DNA from: Capniomyces stellatus
Lineage: Eukaryota > Kickxellomycota > Harpellomycetes > Harpellales > Legeriomycetaceae
DNA: 64,000 nt
Direction: 5' to 3'
Assembly: GCA_001661515.1 (NCBI GenBank)
Contig: LUVW01000026.1
Location: 208,839-272,838, forward strand
Under the pieces are notes generated by a model. That model did no database searches and was not told where the DNA came from. It was given only the letters and a program-made list of their open reading frames with translations. Within the stretch, counting starts at the first letter, position 1; every line of letters begins with the position of its first letter. Both the position numbers and the translations under genes were made by a program. Below are positions 46,890 through 58,600 of the stretch, piece after piece.

Positions 46890-48102
46890 ATGGATAGCGG
46901 AAAGGGTGCACTTAACTTGGACTTAATGTCCAGCAGTAGGCCAGGAGTAGAGTTTCAGGGCCAAGGGTCAATCACCGAGCAACATAAAGGACCAGTTCTG
47001 AAATTTGATCCACCTAAATTTGCTGTTGAGCATCCTGTGTCCTCAGATAGTGCGTATGAAGGACTTATGAATTCTATTGGTAACATTCTGGGAACAATAG
47101 GCCAAGTAAGTGTCATAGTTATGGTGTTGTCAATGGAGTTGAGATTGCATAGCTGCGTTTTTGGCATGTTTCTGAGTAATAACGAAATGTTATGATGGTT
47201 TGGAAACTAATTGATAGATACCATGCTGCGTGTGCTTCCCCTCGCCATTCAAGCAGGTCAAACAAGGCCAGATTGGGCTGGTTTCAAGGTTTGGTAAATA
47301 CTACAAAACGGTGGACCCAGGGCTATCTTACATCAATTTGGTAACAGAAACTTTGCTGAGGGTTGACGTCAAGATTCAGATATCAACAGTGCATCACATA
47401 CCGATTGTCACCAAAGACAATGTCAACATACACATTGACTCTGTGTTGTACTGGCACGTCCTTGATCCATACCTTTCAACATTTGGTGTTTCCAACGTAG
47501 AGCAGGCCTTGATTGAACGAGCACAAACCACTTTGCGTTCAGTTTTAGGAGGCCGGTCACTGCAAGACCTGATTGAAAACAGAGAGTCGATTTCCGAGTC
47601 GATTACCGAAGTTATTGATGGGCCTTCACAGCAATGGGGCGTGAAGGTGGAGTCGATTCTGATCAAGGACATCAAGTTCTCCGAATCGCTGCAGCAATCG
47701 CTATCATCAGCCGCAACACAAACACGTATTGGTCAGTCCAAGGTAATTGCTGCTCAAGCTGAAGTTGACTCAGCCAAGCTCATGAGAGAGGCAGCCGAAA
47801 TCCTCAACACCCCTGCAGCTATGCAGATCCGTTACTTGGACACGCTTTACTCGATGAGTAAGACTGCTGGTACAAAAGTCATGTTTGTTCCAATGTCCGA
47901 AACTAGTGGCGCAAGTGGATTCGGAGGAATGGGGTTCAACCCCAAGGCAAATGCGGGCGCCTCAGGTGACAGCCAAACCAAGATGATTTCAAATGGCGAT
48001 CAGAGTGGCTCAAGTACTGGTAACGTAAACATTGCAAAGAAAACCGAGCTAAGCAGTGGTGTTAAGGATGTGGCTCTTTTCGAGCAACTATCTGAGATGT
48101 AA
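46890..48102 (+). CDS. Stomatin/slipin-like SPFH-domain protein
   Basis: Membrane-scaffold protein of the SPFH (band 7) family. Two exons: 46890-47105 and 47218-48102 (112-nt intron, GTAAGT donor, GATAG acceptor), 366 residues. The join gives GTIGQIPCCVCFPSPFKQV, the Cys-rich start of fungal and animal slipins that is probably palmitoylated. It is followed by KQGQIGLVSRFGKYYKTVDPG, VDVKIQ, IDSVLYW and the C-terminal helix with LIERAQTTLRSVLGGRSLQD and GVKVESILIKDI. The usual hydrophobic hairpin before the SPFH domain is weak here, so attachment may depend on the cysteines. The tail is Gly/Ser-rich. This is stomatin/STOML3 type rather than prohibitin or mitochondrial SLP-2, because the N-terminal CC motif is present and no presequence is seen. 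Confidence 0.92.
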
Positions 48103-49291
48103 TGCTAACAGTGCTCAACTTTAATTGTTTTTTTTTCACTCCATGTTATGTTTCTAGTGTTTAATTGTGTTTTTGTGCTTTAATTTTATTTATATCGATG
48201 TATTTCATAATATATAAACAATGCAACCAATATACTTGTATACAGACCAGGCCTCTGTGTCATATTAATGGTTTGGATAAGCACTTTAGTGTAGTTTATT
48301 GGTTACTAGATCTACTTTGGAACCAACAAGCACTATGCAAAAAAAAAGTTATTTCTTTTTTATTCTTACACCAGGGCATTCACCCTCAAGAAGCCCGCGT
48401 TGTTGAACTCACCCAACACAAATGTTTTGCAAATAAAAAACAGCATCGGATGTTGAATAAACAATAAACAAATGAATGCCACTGCTGTATTGAAATAAAA
48501 AGTGGCATCACCATTATTTGAACTATAATGTCATGACATGATTTAATGTTATTCATTGAAAGCTAACGCAAAGCTTTATGCGATAACCGAAGCTGTTGTT
48601 TTTTTTTTAGTTTTCACAAACGGTTATTTTTAGTCATGGCGGATAGCGTAAACGTGGATTATTTATTCACGAATAAAACAAGCCTCCTTCAGTAAGGAAG
48701 ATAAACGCAGATTTGAATGGTAAAGAAAATTGTACTGTTCAGCAAGGCTGGTAATATCACAACCCTGGCTTGTGTGATTTGAATGGCACAAGTGTAGATG
48801 GGCTTTGACGAGCATTTTCGGTTGATGAACTGTGCTTTATTGCTGTTTTATTTGTACTAGTTAAAAGCAATTTTTAAGAATTGCACTGGACTGAAGAATG
48901 ATCGGTATTTGTCCAAAAAATAAAATCTAAATTAGTTAAAAAGTTTCCAAGTCTAGGAGGGGAAAGTCAGTTTGAAATTAAATATTATATTTTTGAGTTT
49001 TTGCACTGCATTATCATATTGGGTAAAAAGCTAAGCTTTGATGGTTTTCAATACAAATAAAACGGAAATAAAGGAATAAAATGGAAGTGGTCCCAGTAAA
49101 GAAGCATTGTAATTACATTAAAAAAAAAGCCAAAATGAAACTTTGGTTTCGAACTTCATTGGCTAAGTTTGAGCTGTTTTGTTTATAAAATTTGCTAATG
49201 GAGCAAATTAGGATCATGTAAACAGATGGTATTTATATTTAAAAATAAAAGTAGCTGGTAAATTGTATTGAATAATAGTAACATAATTTGG

Positions 49292-49320
49292 CAAAACAAA
49301 AAACAAAAAACAAAAAACAA
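49292..49320. repeat. CAAAAAA heptamer run
   Basis: About four units of ACAAAAA. Simple sequence. Confidence 0.85.
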
Positions 49321-49453
49321 GCGCATTTTTAAAGCGAAGTTAAAGCTTCATTGATCAACTGATGAATACAAATAGTGCGGAATCTATAATAATAAACAAA
49401 TGGATGAAAAGTAAAACAGAGTTCCCGCTTTGTACTCGGTTTTTTTATTTTAA

Positions 49454-49485
49454 CTTTTAATGCTTTTAATGCTTTTAATGCTTTT
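49454..49485. repeat. 9-bp repeat CTTTTAATG, three and a half units
   Basis: Perfect units; the last is truncated to CTTTT. Confidence 0.85.
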
Positions 49486-49702
49486 GAATATAGTAACCAA
49501 GATGAAACTGGGATCCGCATTCAAAAGCAGTAAAAACATTGTGAAACGGGGGAGGGGAAGAGGAAGTTGACGAGATAAAGCCGAAAAGTATAAAAAGGGA
49601 AGCAGAAAAGTAAGTGAATCTCAAGAAACATTTATTATATAAAGCACTAAATAGTAAAAGCCCGAGTTGGCCAGTTAGCGGGTTAATAAAGATTTGCAAT
49701 AG

Positions 49703-49850
49703 GAGTAAAAATAAAAAAGGCTAAAATTAAAAATAAAAAAGGCTAAAATTAAAAATAAAAAAGGCTAAAATAAAAAATAAAAGAGGCTAAAGTAAAAATA
49801 AAAGAGATTAAAGTGAAAAATAACGAGACTAGAGTGGAAAATAACAAGAG
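49703..49850. repeat. 21-22-bp tandem array with one-sided decay
   Basis: Units start GGCTAAAATTAAAAATAAAA. Two exact 22-bp copies at 49719-49762 are followed by successively more changed units (GGCTAAAATAAAAA..., GGCTAAAGTAAAA..., GATTAAAGTG..., GACTAGAGTGG...). The decay is directional towards higher coordinates. Confidence 0.85.
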
Positions 49851-51110
49851 GCCCTATACTATTTGGAGTGTGAGAAGGCGCAACAAATATTATATATAAT
49901 TTGATGAGCAAGTTTGAATAAAGTGGGATTACGACCTTATAGAGTGCTATAAGCAGTAGGGGGTGTTAAAAGTGCGGTTAATTACACAAGTTAAAAAACA
50001 AAAGGGGGGGAGGAAAGATAGACCAGAGAAAAGAGAGCGATGCGTTTAAACAAATAATTAGGGAGACAAATCAAATAGGTGTGTAAGTAATGGTCGAGTG
50101 TAATAAACAAGCAAATAAAATATGAGTGAATTTTAAAGAGCGTTTGGAGACTGGTGTTTATAATAAAGTCAAAACACAAAAGGAAGAGCTGGCTAATTAA
50201 CTTGAGTTTTGGATGTGTTTTTAATAAGTTTGCCTTTTTTTATATCTTTTATCGAATCAGAACGAAAAGACGAGAAAATAACAATGGAAATATCCCTGAT
50301 TTACATAAAAAAGTTATTTTAAGAATTTGATAATAGGGCTGGGGGTGGTAAACAAATCAACTTGATTTTACACTATCAGTGTACAAAAAAAAAATAGAAA
50401 CAAATATGCAAATAAATTGATCAAATGAATGAAGGTGATCTTAATCAACTTGATTTATTTCTATTAAGAATTATTAATTATATAGATTCCGCTTATGCTT
50501 TTTGTTTTTTGCAGTTAATATAGCATGGATTTTTTATAATTTATGTCACATTTAGCGTTTCTTGTTTTTTTGTTATTTATATTTTTAAAAATAACTAGAT
50601 GTTTAAAGGAAAGTTTAGACATCTTACCTTTTTTTAGTTTTAAATTGGTAAACTTGAATTATCCTCAAAGATACTTTTTTATTTTCTACTACTGTTTTAG
50701 CTATTTAATGTAAAACAAAATACACTATTAAATATTAAAAAAAAAGCAAAGGCTAAAAAGAAAAGACTCGAGGTCAACCAGGAAAGTAACAAGAGAATAA
50801 CCACTTACTCGTTTCTTTCTTTCTTTAAGGAGGAAAAAAAAAACAATAAGAGCAAAATTAGTCAGGATATTTCTAACAACAACGCGGTAGGAAAGTAGCA
50901 ATATCAAGTACACGAGAGTAGAGTATAAACCGAAACAATCGATACAACGTAGGAATAAAGAGATACACAAAGAACCCTTTACAGGTTACAAGTATAATAC
51001 AGTGCTATTGTGTTACTAAAGAGCAATAAGAAGCACAAAAGGGGAGAAGATAGTGAACTAAAAAGCATAAAGAAAAGCAAAAAAAAGAGGGAATAAGAAT
51101 AGAAGGGAAA

Positions 51111-52853
51111 ATGTCGTCAATATCGCATTTTGAAGTCATGTTTCCATCATATGGAAGCAAGGCGCCAGTGTGTAAGCCCTCAGGGACAGTACAAGGTAAA
51201 CAAATTAGTGATGAAAAAGAAGTAAAGGAAACAATAAATAAAGAAAACAGTAAATAAACAAGAGATGGGTAATTATAAACGTATATTAATATTCGATGTG
51301 AAATAGGTACGGTTGTGTTAAAGTTGGAAGCGCCGTTGGCGGCGTCGTTTATAGAGCTTCAGTTCCAAGGGGTGGAGGATGTGAAGACGGTTCCGATTGA
51401 TGCAAAAAGCACGGGAGCGATAAAGCCAAGCAAAGATGCGATGTCAAAGGTGTTTTTCAAGGAGGATATGGTGTTGTGGGGAAACAAGAAGAAGACAGCG
51501 GTGAGCATTCTGGACAGTGACAGTGCAATGACGTTCCACTTCAACGTGAAGATGCCGGAGGTGAACATGCCGGTGACAAGAAACACAGACACGTTTAAGA
51601 TCCGGTACTTGATAAAGGCGGTGATATTTAGCGAGAGCAAGTCGGAGTCAGGAAAGAAGATAATTAAGGAGATATACAAGACACCAGAGAGAGAGTTCAA
51701 GTTCCACCCAACGATAATTGAGGGGTGCGAGATAAACAGGGGATCGGTTCCATTTAGAACATCGCTGTTGCTGAGAGATGTGAACAAGAAGGCGGACAGC
51801 AAGGCGACCGAGGCAATTCTGTTCCAGCCATTCCCGAGCTACATGTGCGGAGAGGAGGTGGACATATTGATTTTGTTGCCGAGCGGAAAGAGCGTGAAGC
51901 CTGGGACATACTCGCTGGTGGAGAAGATCAAGTGCAGGAAGTCATCAGCGCCAACAATTGACGAGTCAGAGATCCCAACGCTGTGGGAAATGAGCAACGA
52001 GATTGTGGAGAAGGAGGTGATTGAGTTCAACAAGCTGAGCAAGTCGAGTGTGCAGAGTGACTTGGGGACAATGGGCCGGTTCATGTTCACAAATCTGTCG
52101 TCGGTTGGCGGGTCGCAGGCGGGGCGGTCAACATTTTCGACGCAGGTACATAACTCTGGAAACATGATGTCGGTGACGGGACTGAGCACAACAGGTGAGA
52201 AAAAAAGAGCCAATAAGAACCTGCAGAATGTCAACACGTCGTCAACAGCACAAAGCTTTGCGTCGTCACGAATGCAGTCAACGGCATCGCGGCTGCAGGG
52301 CGCCAAAATGATGAACAAGTTTCAGTCAGACAAAACCCCTGTTGTTCCTGTTCCAATGGGCAACCTGCTCTCAAACGACGCATACAGATTTGCGCGTATC
52401 AAGTTCAACCTGCCCGATATCGACAATCTTAGCCCTGTGCCCTCCATCTTCCTTGACTTTGAGTACTATGTTGAAATCAGTGTTGTTTTGACCTCGTCCT
52501 TTGGCTCCGCAAAGAAAATGTCTGGCAAAATCCCAATCAAAATCATTTCCTCCCGCTCAGTCAACGGAATCGACCCCAACGGTAACGTCTTTGCCGACAC
52601 TGCCTTTGCCAACGTCGCTGACACCAAAGACGCTAACCGCTCCAACCAGCCCCTCAATTTTGAGTCCACCGATCCCAATTCTCAAACCATCACTGAAAAC
52701 ATGGCCGACTTGACCATCAGCTCCGGCGCCAAGTCTGTTGGTGACGATGGCTTCCAGATCCAGTTCGAGAAGTCTTATCCTACTCTCCAGTCCTTTATCC
52801 AGTATGGCGAGTCCATTCCCACCCCAAAGATAGATTTGGTTAAAATCAAGTAA
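51111..52853 (+). CDS. Arrestin-like protein B
   Basis: Two exons: 51111-51195 and 51307-52853 (111-nt intron, GTAAAC donor, AATAG acceptor), 543 residues. The short first exon encodes MSSISHFEVMFPSYGSKAPV and ends in VQ. Splicing gives VQGTVVLKLEAPLAASFIEL, aligning with protein A (MDFIFKVRFPAYPKDAPVCQ, then GVVLIQIDQPLVASCITLSF). The arrestin N-domain continues with VLWGN, MTFHFNVKMPEVNMPV and IRYLIKAVIF. The C-domain and a Ser/Asn-rich region follow; a second beta-rich segment (about 370-430) precedes the tail. No PPxY motif is seen. The gene shows an abrupt composition switch: G-rich up to about 52.3 kb, C-rich after. It probably acts as a membrane-cargo adaptor, by family. Confidence 0.82.
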
Positions 52854-53148
52854 ACTTTACCAAATCACATCACTCTCCTTTAACTCCCTTTATCCACTCC
52901 TTTAATTGCCCACTATATATATATCTCAAATTATAAATAGACTGTTCTTTTTCTTTATATATATACTTTTCTCCTTATACTCTTGTCGTTTACTTTATAA
53001 ATATCCTTTCTTTTTTAAAGTTACTCTAGTACTATTAAAGATTTGTACAAGTATATACCTTTTTTTTTGTATTGACTGTAATGTGACAATAAAATATAAT
53101 AAAATCAAATTTAATAAAATAAAGCCAAATAAAACAATTAAGCAGAAA

Positions 53149-55664
53149 TCAACTCCAACATTCCTCTTGGTATCTTCCGACCCTTTTCATATACTTGAAG
53201 TACTCGTCTACTTGGTCTTCACCCTCTATACCGCTGCCACTGCTGTTTAGCAAAACCTGCTTAAAAGCCGAACATACTTGCTTTGGCATGTTTAGCGCGT
53301 TCCCACTGACGTAGAAGTAACAGTTACTATCCATCAACAACCTGGAAATCAACTCGTGGTTGGCCAGAATCAAGTCTTGCACATAGACTTTTTTACCACT
53401 CGTGCCGTTGCCATTGTTGTTGTTGTTTTGCCTTGAAACTGCAGTAAACATCTTCAACGCTCCCCTTTCCACATACTCTGCCAGCTCATCTCTATATATA
53501 AAGTCCTTGTCGCTATATCTACACCCGTTAAACAGGTAGTTTGAACACTCGTTGTTCGCTACTCGACTCTCTATAAACGACATGAATGCTGCTATCCCTG
53601 TCCCTGGCCCAACCATAACCACCTTGGTTGCATCTCCCCCATCTCCGCCACTAAGCTCGCTGCTATTATTGGGTCTCCCGCCGGCCAGTTCTGGCAACCT
53701 CATCAGCCCTGTTCCCCTATTTACCCTCACCCTCACCCGGTCACCAGTCCTCATTTCCCGCAAATACTTTGTACACACACCTACTCTCTTTGAACTCATT
53801 GTTGTTTTGTACTCTACTATCCCAACCGTCAGCCTTATCTCGGTCTCTCTGTTTCTGTAATTCGATATGCTAAAATCTCGCGCCTTGTGCCGCGGAAACA
53901 CGTCAAATATGTACTCTATTGGTATTGCTTTATCCTGCACACTCACAAAATCCCGAATTACTTCCATAATCGTTCTTTTAGGCCGCACTATATAGCTATA
54001 GTAGTCATCTAGCCCCTCTGAACTTGCCAATAACCTCAATTTCGCTCTCTCTTTATCCTCATTATCCTCATCATCTTCATCATTTTCCTTATGTTCTATT
54101 CGGTCCTCCTCTTCCTTTCTGCTCACCTTTGAAAACGAGCTAAACCACGTAAACACCGATCTTCTTGCAACACTGTTAAAGTCTATCCATTTCTTGCAAA
54201 ACTCCCCCAAACTTCCCACAACCACCACGCCCTTCTCCCCTCCTCCTCCTATTGGTCGCGTTAATCTTATCTCCCTCTGCATCATATCTTCGTACCCTAA
54301 CAGCCTTAAAAATTCTCTCACCTCCCCCTCCTCGTTTTCTGGCATTATCGATGCACAATCTCCTGGAAGGAAGTCAAATCCTCTGCTATCTGTTCCTTCT
54401 TCCAATGTATCTCGTCCAATCAATATCCGCCTAATGTCCTGGAAATGGTCCTGTGCTGTCATTCTTGTATTCTCCTTTATCACACAGTCCACATACCCTT
54501 CATCTAAATCCTCCAGTTCTCTTACAACCGCCGTATCCGCGTCACCCTCATCATCTTTACCATTGCAAACACCAGTATTCCTATTACCTCCACGTGTGCC
54601 TGCCTCCCTGGTATCTTCTCCCACCACCTCCACTTTGTAGAATGGCGGTGGTATAACCTCATCGCTAATTATTGTTTCTCCAATCGACTCTTCTCCAAAT
54701 GTGTCTCTACGCTCAACCAACACTTCAAACAACCTCCCAAGCCATGGGTCCAATCCCCCATTCAACCTACATTTTTTTAAATAAAAATAATGTCCTATCC
54801 ATATCAATACATTTTCTCTGTGTTTATGTACACACGCCAATAAATCGCTGTTCTCAGCTCGTATTGAGCTATTCAACTACTTATCCATCTCCTATCCACC
54901 GCCCATCTTACCCTAACCAGTGCTGATCATCTCCTTCGCCCCGTTCCAATATACTATTGCCTCCCAGGTTCAGTATCCGCTTATACAGCTTTTTCGACAC
55001 AAAATTGTATTTTTCGTAACTTGAATCCCCAAGTCCAAAAACTGTAAAATTCATGTCCTTCAAGTAGTTTGCCCGATGCGATTTTTTTAGCAAAAACTTC
55101 CAAAATTTCTACCCACAGCAATTTAGTTTGTTTAACTTTATAGCCTCCGCCAAAAAAAATATTTCATTTTACTTTTCCATTTCGTTAAAAGGACTATGCC
55201 ACAACCTAAAATAAAATAAAACACCGCCTTCTTATCTTTGCCTTTTATTACCTTCATGCCATCAGGCTCGGATCCTTGTCCTGTTGTTGAGCACACAAAT
55301 ACAATCGCCTTGCTTATAAACAGTTCCTCCTATTCAATAAATTTCAATACCTTTTTTTTATTCATTCCCACTACCCACTCCTTGGCTTTAACCAGAAACT
55401 AAATCTTCAAGCACATAATTTGTTCTCATGGATTCATTCCACATCGAACTTAGCGTCCCCAAACCAGCACTATCGCCCTTTTTTTTCTATCATTGTTGTC
55501 TTGCATCTTTGTGTTTTTACCTCTTTCAAATCCGAAAAGTTGATTATTCGTGTGCTATAATGTCTTCTCCAGCACTCTCTGCGGATGTGGTGTGCCACAT
55601 CCTCTGCTGTTCCGGTTTGCGAGCCATAAATTATACAAATATCCGTTTCTAATTCTCTCAGCAT
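53149..55664 (-). CDS. TAH18: NADPH-dependent diflavin oxidoreductase (Tah18/NDOR1)
   Basis: Passes electrons from NADPH via FAD and FMN to Dre2/anamorsin for cytosolic Fe-S assembly. Four exons: 55664-55521, 55329-55252, 55108-54912 and 54766-53149, 678 residues. The flavodoxin domain is built from three small exons: IIYGSQTGTAEDVA, then IVFVCSTTGQGSEPDGMK, then KFWKFLLKKS and FTVFGLGDSSYEKYNFVSKK, joining to GDDQHWLGLNGGLDPWLGRL. The FAD domain has RDFSISNYR. The NADPH domain has MVGPGTGIAAFMSF, LFNGCRYSDKDFIYRDEL and FYVSGNALNMPKQV. It is longer than human or yeast forms (about 600-620) because of Asp/Glu-rich inserts (for example DEDDEDNEDKE) and Asn runs. The closing tail EECW matches the family's C-terminal Trp. 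All cofactor motifs look intact. Confidence 0.93.
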
Positions 55665-58600
55665 TTGGCTCTATTACGATACTTTTTATACTAGCGTAAT
55701 TATCAAACTATAACGAAAAGCGATCGCAATTTTCTATATTATTTTTCACAAGTTTTTCAATGTTAATTCCCGGATTTAATTTTTCAATATTATCGAGTTT
55801 TTTTGTAATTGATTATCCTTGATTACTATGAATTCTTCATTTATTTATTTAATTTTTACTTGCCAATTTGGTGTTCGTTCTCAAGTCCATTTTCTCATCC
55901 GCTCTATAACACTGCACTTGCATAAATCGCAAACCCTTGTTGGCTTTTTGATTCCTTGCCAGCCTCTTGGTCCCCTGTTCTTTATTTTTGCGGTTCAATT
56001 TCTTGCCATAATGTATGGGCGAATCAGATAAAAATCACATTGCTTCTGGCATTCCTGGACTGGGTGTGATTCAAGGTCAAGTCCAAGTTTCTAGTTTTGT
56101 TTTTTCAGGACAAGGGCCCTTTTTTTATCTATGGACTCGTTCTAATAACAGAAAAAATGAGATAATGTGAAGTTTGGTTCAAGTTGAACTTTTCTTTGGA
56201 CTTTTCTTTGGCGATCATTGATTCCCAAACCAACTGCCACCAACTCCAGAATAAACCACATGATATTTTAAACACACATTAGGAGCCGGCTGGATTTGTT
56301 ACTTTAGCCTGATATGGTATGCCTTTTGATTTTGTGTATCCCAGCAAACATTCCTTCCCAAAATATTTTTACACGGTGGTTGTGATATTTTACATTAGGT
56401 GTATTTCCCAAAAGGGATGTTGATCAAAAATAAAAATAAAATTGAGAGGGGGGGAATCTAAGAAAAGCGGTACCTTTTTCTTTCTCTTTCACCCTCTTTT
56501 TAAAAAACAACTGTCAGTGTAGCAGCAACGCTTGTATGATTTCGAGTCGACCAAACCTCTATACAAAGCGGCCAACTAACTACTGGTTATAAACAGAGTG
56601 GCATTATAAATTGGTTTAGTCAAGACATGGTTTAATTGTTTATAAACATTGTAGTGCTTTAGATATATACCAACGCAGCTCAAAGACGATGTATATTGGT
56701 AATGTAAAAAAATAATCTTATTAAGTATCATAGTCGCTATATCCAAGACCGCATCAAATCGTTTAAATAGACCATTTTTTGAGCTTCAAGTCAGGCAAAC
56801 ACACACTTTGACGTGATTTAGGTTTTCCAAAGGAAGTCTATTATGTCAATAGAAAGTGTATACTTTTTTTTATTGTCTGAAACAAACTTATACGGTTTTA
56901 GGTTTGGTTCTGCTTACAATTCTGGCTTTATTTCTTGGTCAAGTAATTACACTATTTGGGAAAATCATTGCTTTTGCTTCTTTCATACCTTTTTGTTTAA
57001 ACGTACGGCTTCTCTTTTTACTATTTACTCAACAAACTAGTTGGGAAATTGGTCTATCTCTCTTGAAGCTAGTTTTGGAACTTCATTTCGTAAACTCCTG
57101 GAGACAATCCAAATTACTAATCCAATAAATAAAAAAGAATACTTGTATCAGTTTTCAATCTGCCTCGAAACATTTAAACTCACAATTCAATTGTAGAAAA
57201 ATTCAATTTATCCATAATTTCATCTTAAACATTCCAGGTTAAACCAAAAAGTGATAAACAAATTGCAACTAGTTTATATTCATGTTGGCTTATTAAGGTT
57301 AGATTGTTGGCCCAAGATGGCTAATTAAATATTGTTTTCACTTTGATTACTCTTTTTATAATCATTTGCTATCTACGCTTAAAAAAGAGCAACCCAAATA
57401 TGTCTTTGCTTGAGGTATTGTAGACAAAAAAAAAAGGATGAAAAAAAATAACATATACTATATTTACTGATGGGAGTGGGCTGTTTGTATTGCTCGGCTG
57501 GATCGGAATGGCTAGTAAGTATTGTTGTCCTAGTAATAGTTGAGTGCGCTTGGTCGAAAAAACTTTTTTTTTGACCCGACCAACAGCGTTCAAGAGACAC
57601 ACTAAGTTGGCCAGACTAAAAAACTACCTGTGAAGGTACTTTTTTTTAACTATTAGATGGTAAATAAAGGGGTGGTTGGTATCGATTTTAGCCCTGATGA
57701 ATTGAATTGGCTCATGACTACCGCAGATGAAGTAAAGGCGTTTGAGCTTCAATTTTAGAAAGAAGAAACGTTTGAGGCTGATAGGTTTTTTCAAGCAAGA
57801 TTTGTTTTACAAAAATACTAAGCCAAAAATATAACATTGATAAATTGTACAACGCTAATGGTAATGATTAGGGCATGAGAAATAGCCAAATTAACATGGG
57901 CGGTTTTGTTTTAAATCGACATTAAATATTGGAATTAGATATTCTCAGCCTAGGTTTATAACCAATAATCTGACCGCTACTTGGGAAAAGATACGTAAAA
58001 TCAAGCAATTGTTTAGTTTTGAGAAAATAAAAGAACAGAATTGGGAAACCGCGATTATATAACTAATGGTTCTTACAACATAAAGCTGATGGGCTTGAGC
58101 TGAGCTTATAGCAAGTTTAATGACACAAACCTTCAAAACAACCCACCTAGCTATGAAGTGTTTGTACAGCTAGTATGCTGTAGGCAAACTGTGAGTAGGA
58201 CCTTTGAATTCTTTACACGATTGATTTGACGTTTTCTAAAATAAGCACATTCTGCTGGAGTCATGATGCTGGTCTGCAGTTTATCAAAACGACTAGATGT
58301 AGCCAACAGACTATTGCAGAGGTAGAATCGATGTATCAAAGAAGCATGCATCCGGTACAACTCCAACAGAGTGCCAACAAAACAACATCGCTACTCGAAA
58401 CCCACTTGCGATATTGTGTAAATTCCGTCGATAATAGGCAAATCGCAGTAACGCTTGAAAATAATACATCTGAAGTGCATTAAACCCCAGTATTTTTTTT
58501 GTTTTCAGTTGTTTTAATTTATCAACAGTTTTCCTTTTTTTCGACTAAAGTGAATTCGGTATTTTAAGGAATTATAAACATCTCGATGATATAGCACAAT

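Larger units (their letters stand above)
48103..51110. other. Intergenic region, 3 kb, rich in tandem repeats
   Basis: Purine-rich on the + strand towards its right end (49.5-51.1 kb). It contains three simple arrays listed separately. No coding region is supported. Confidence 0.55.

Noticed and set aside
56843..57128. Two overlapping plus-strand frames rich in Phe/Leu/Ser
   Set aside because: Both frames are equally open in T-rich DNA and neither shows a family or splice partner.
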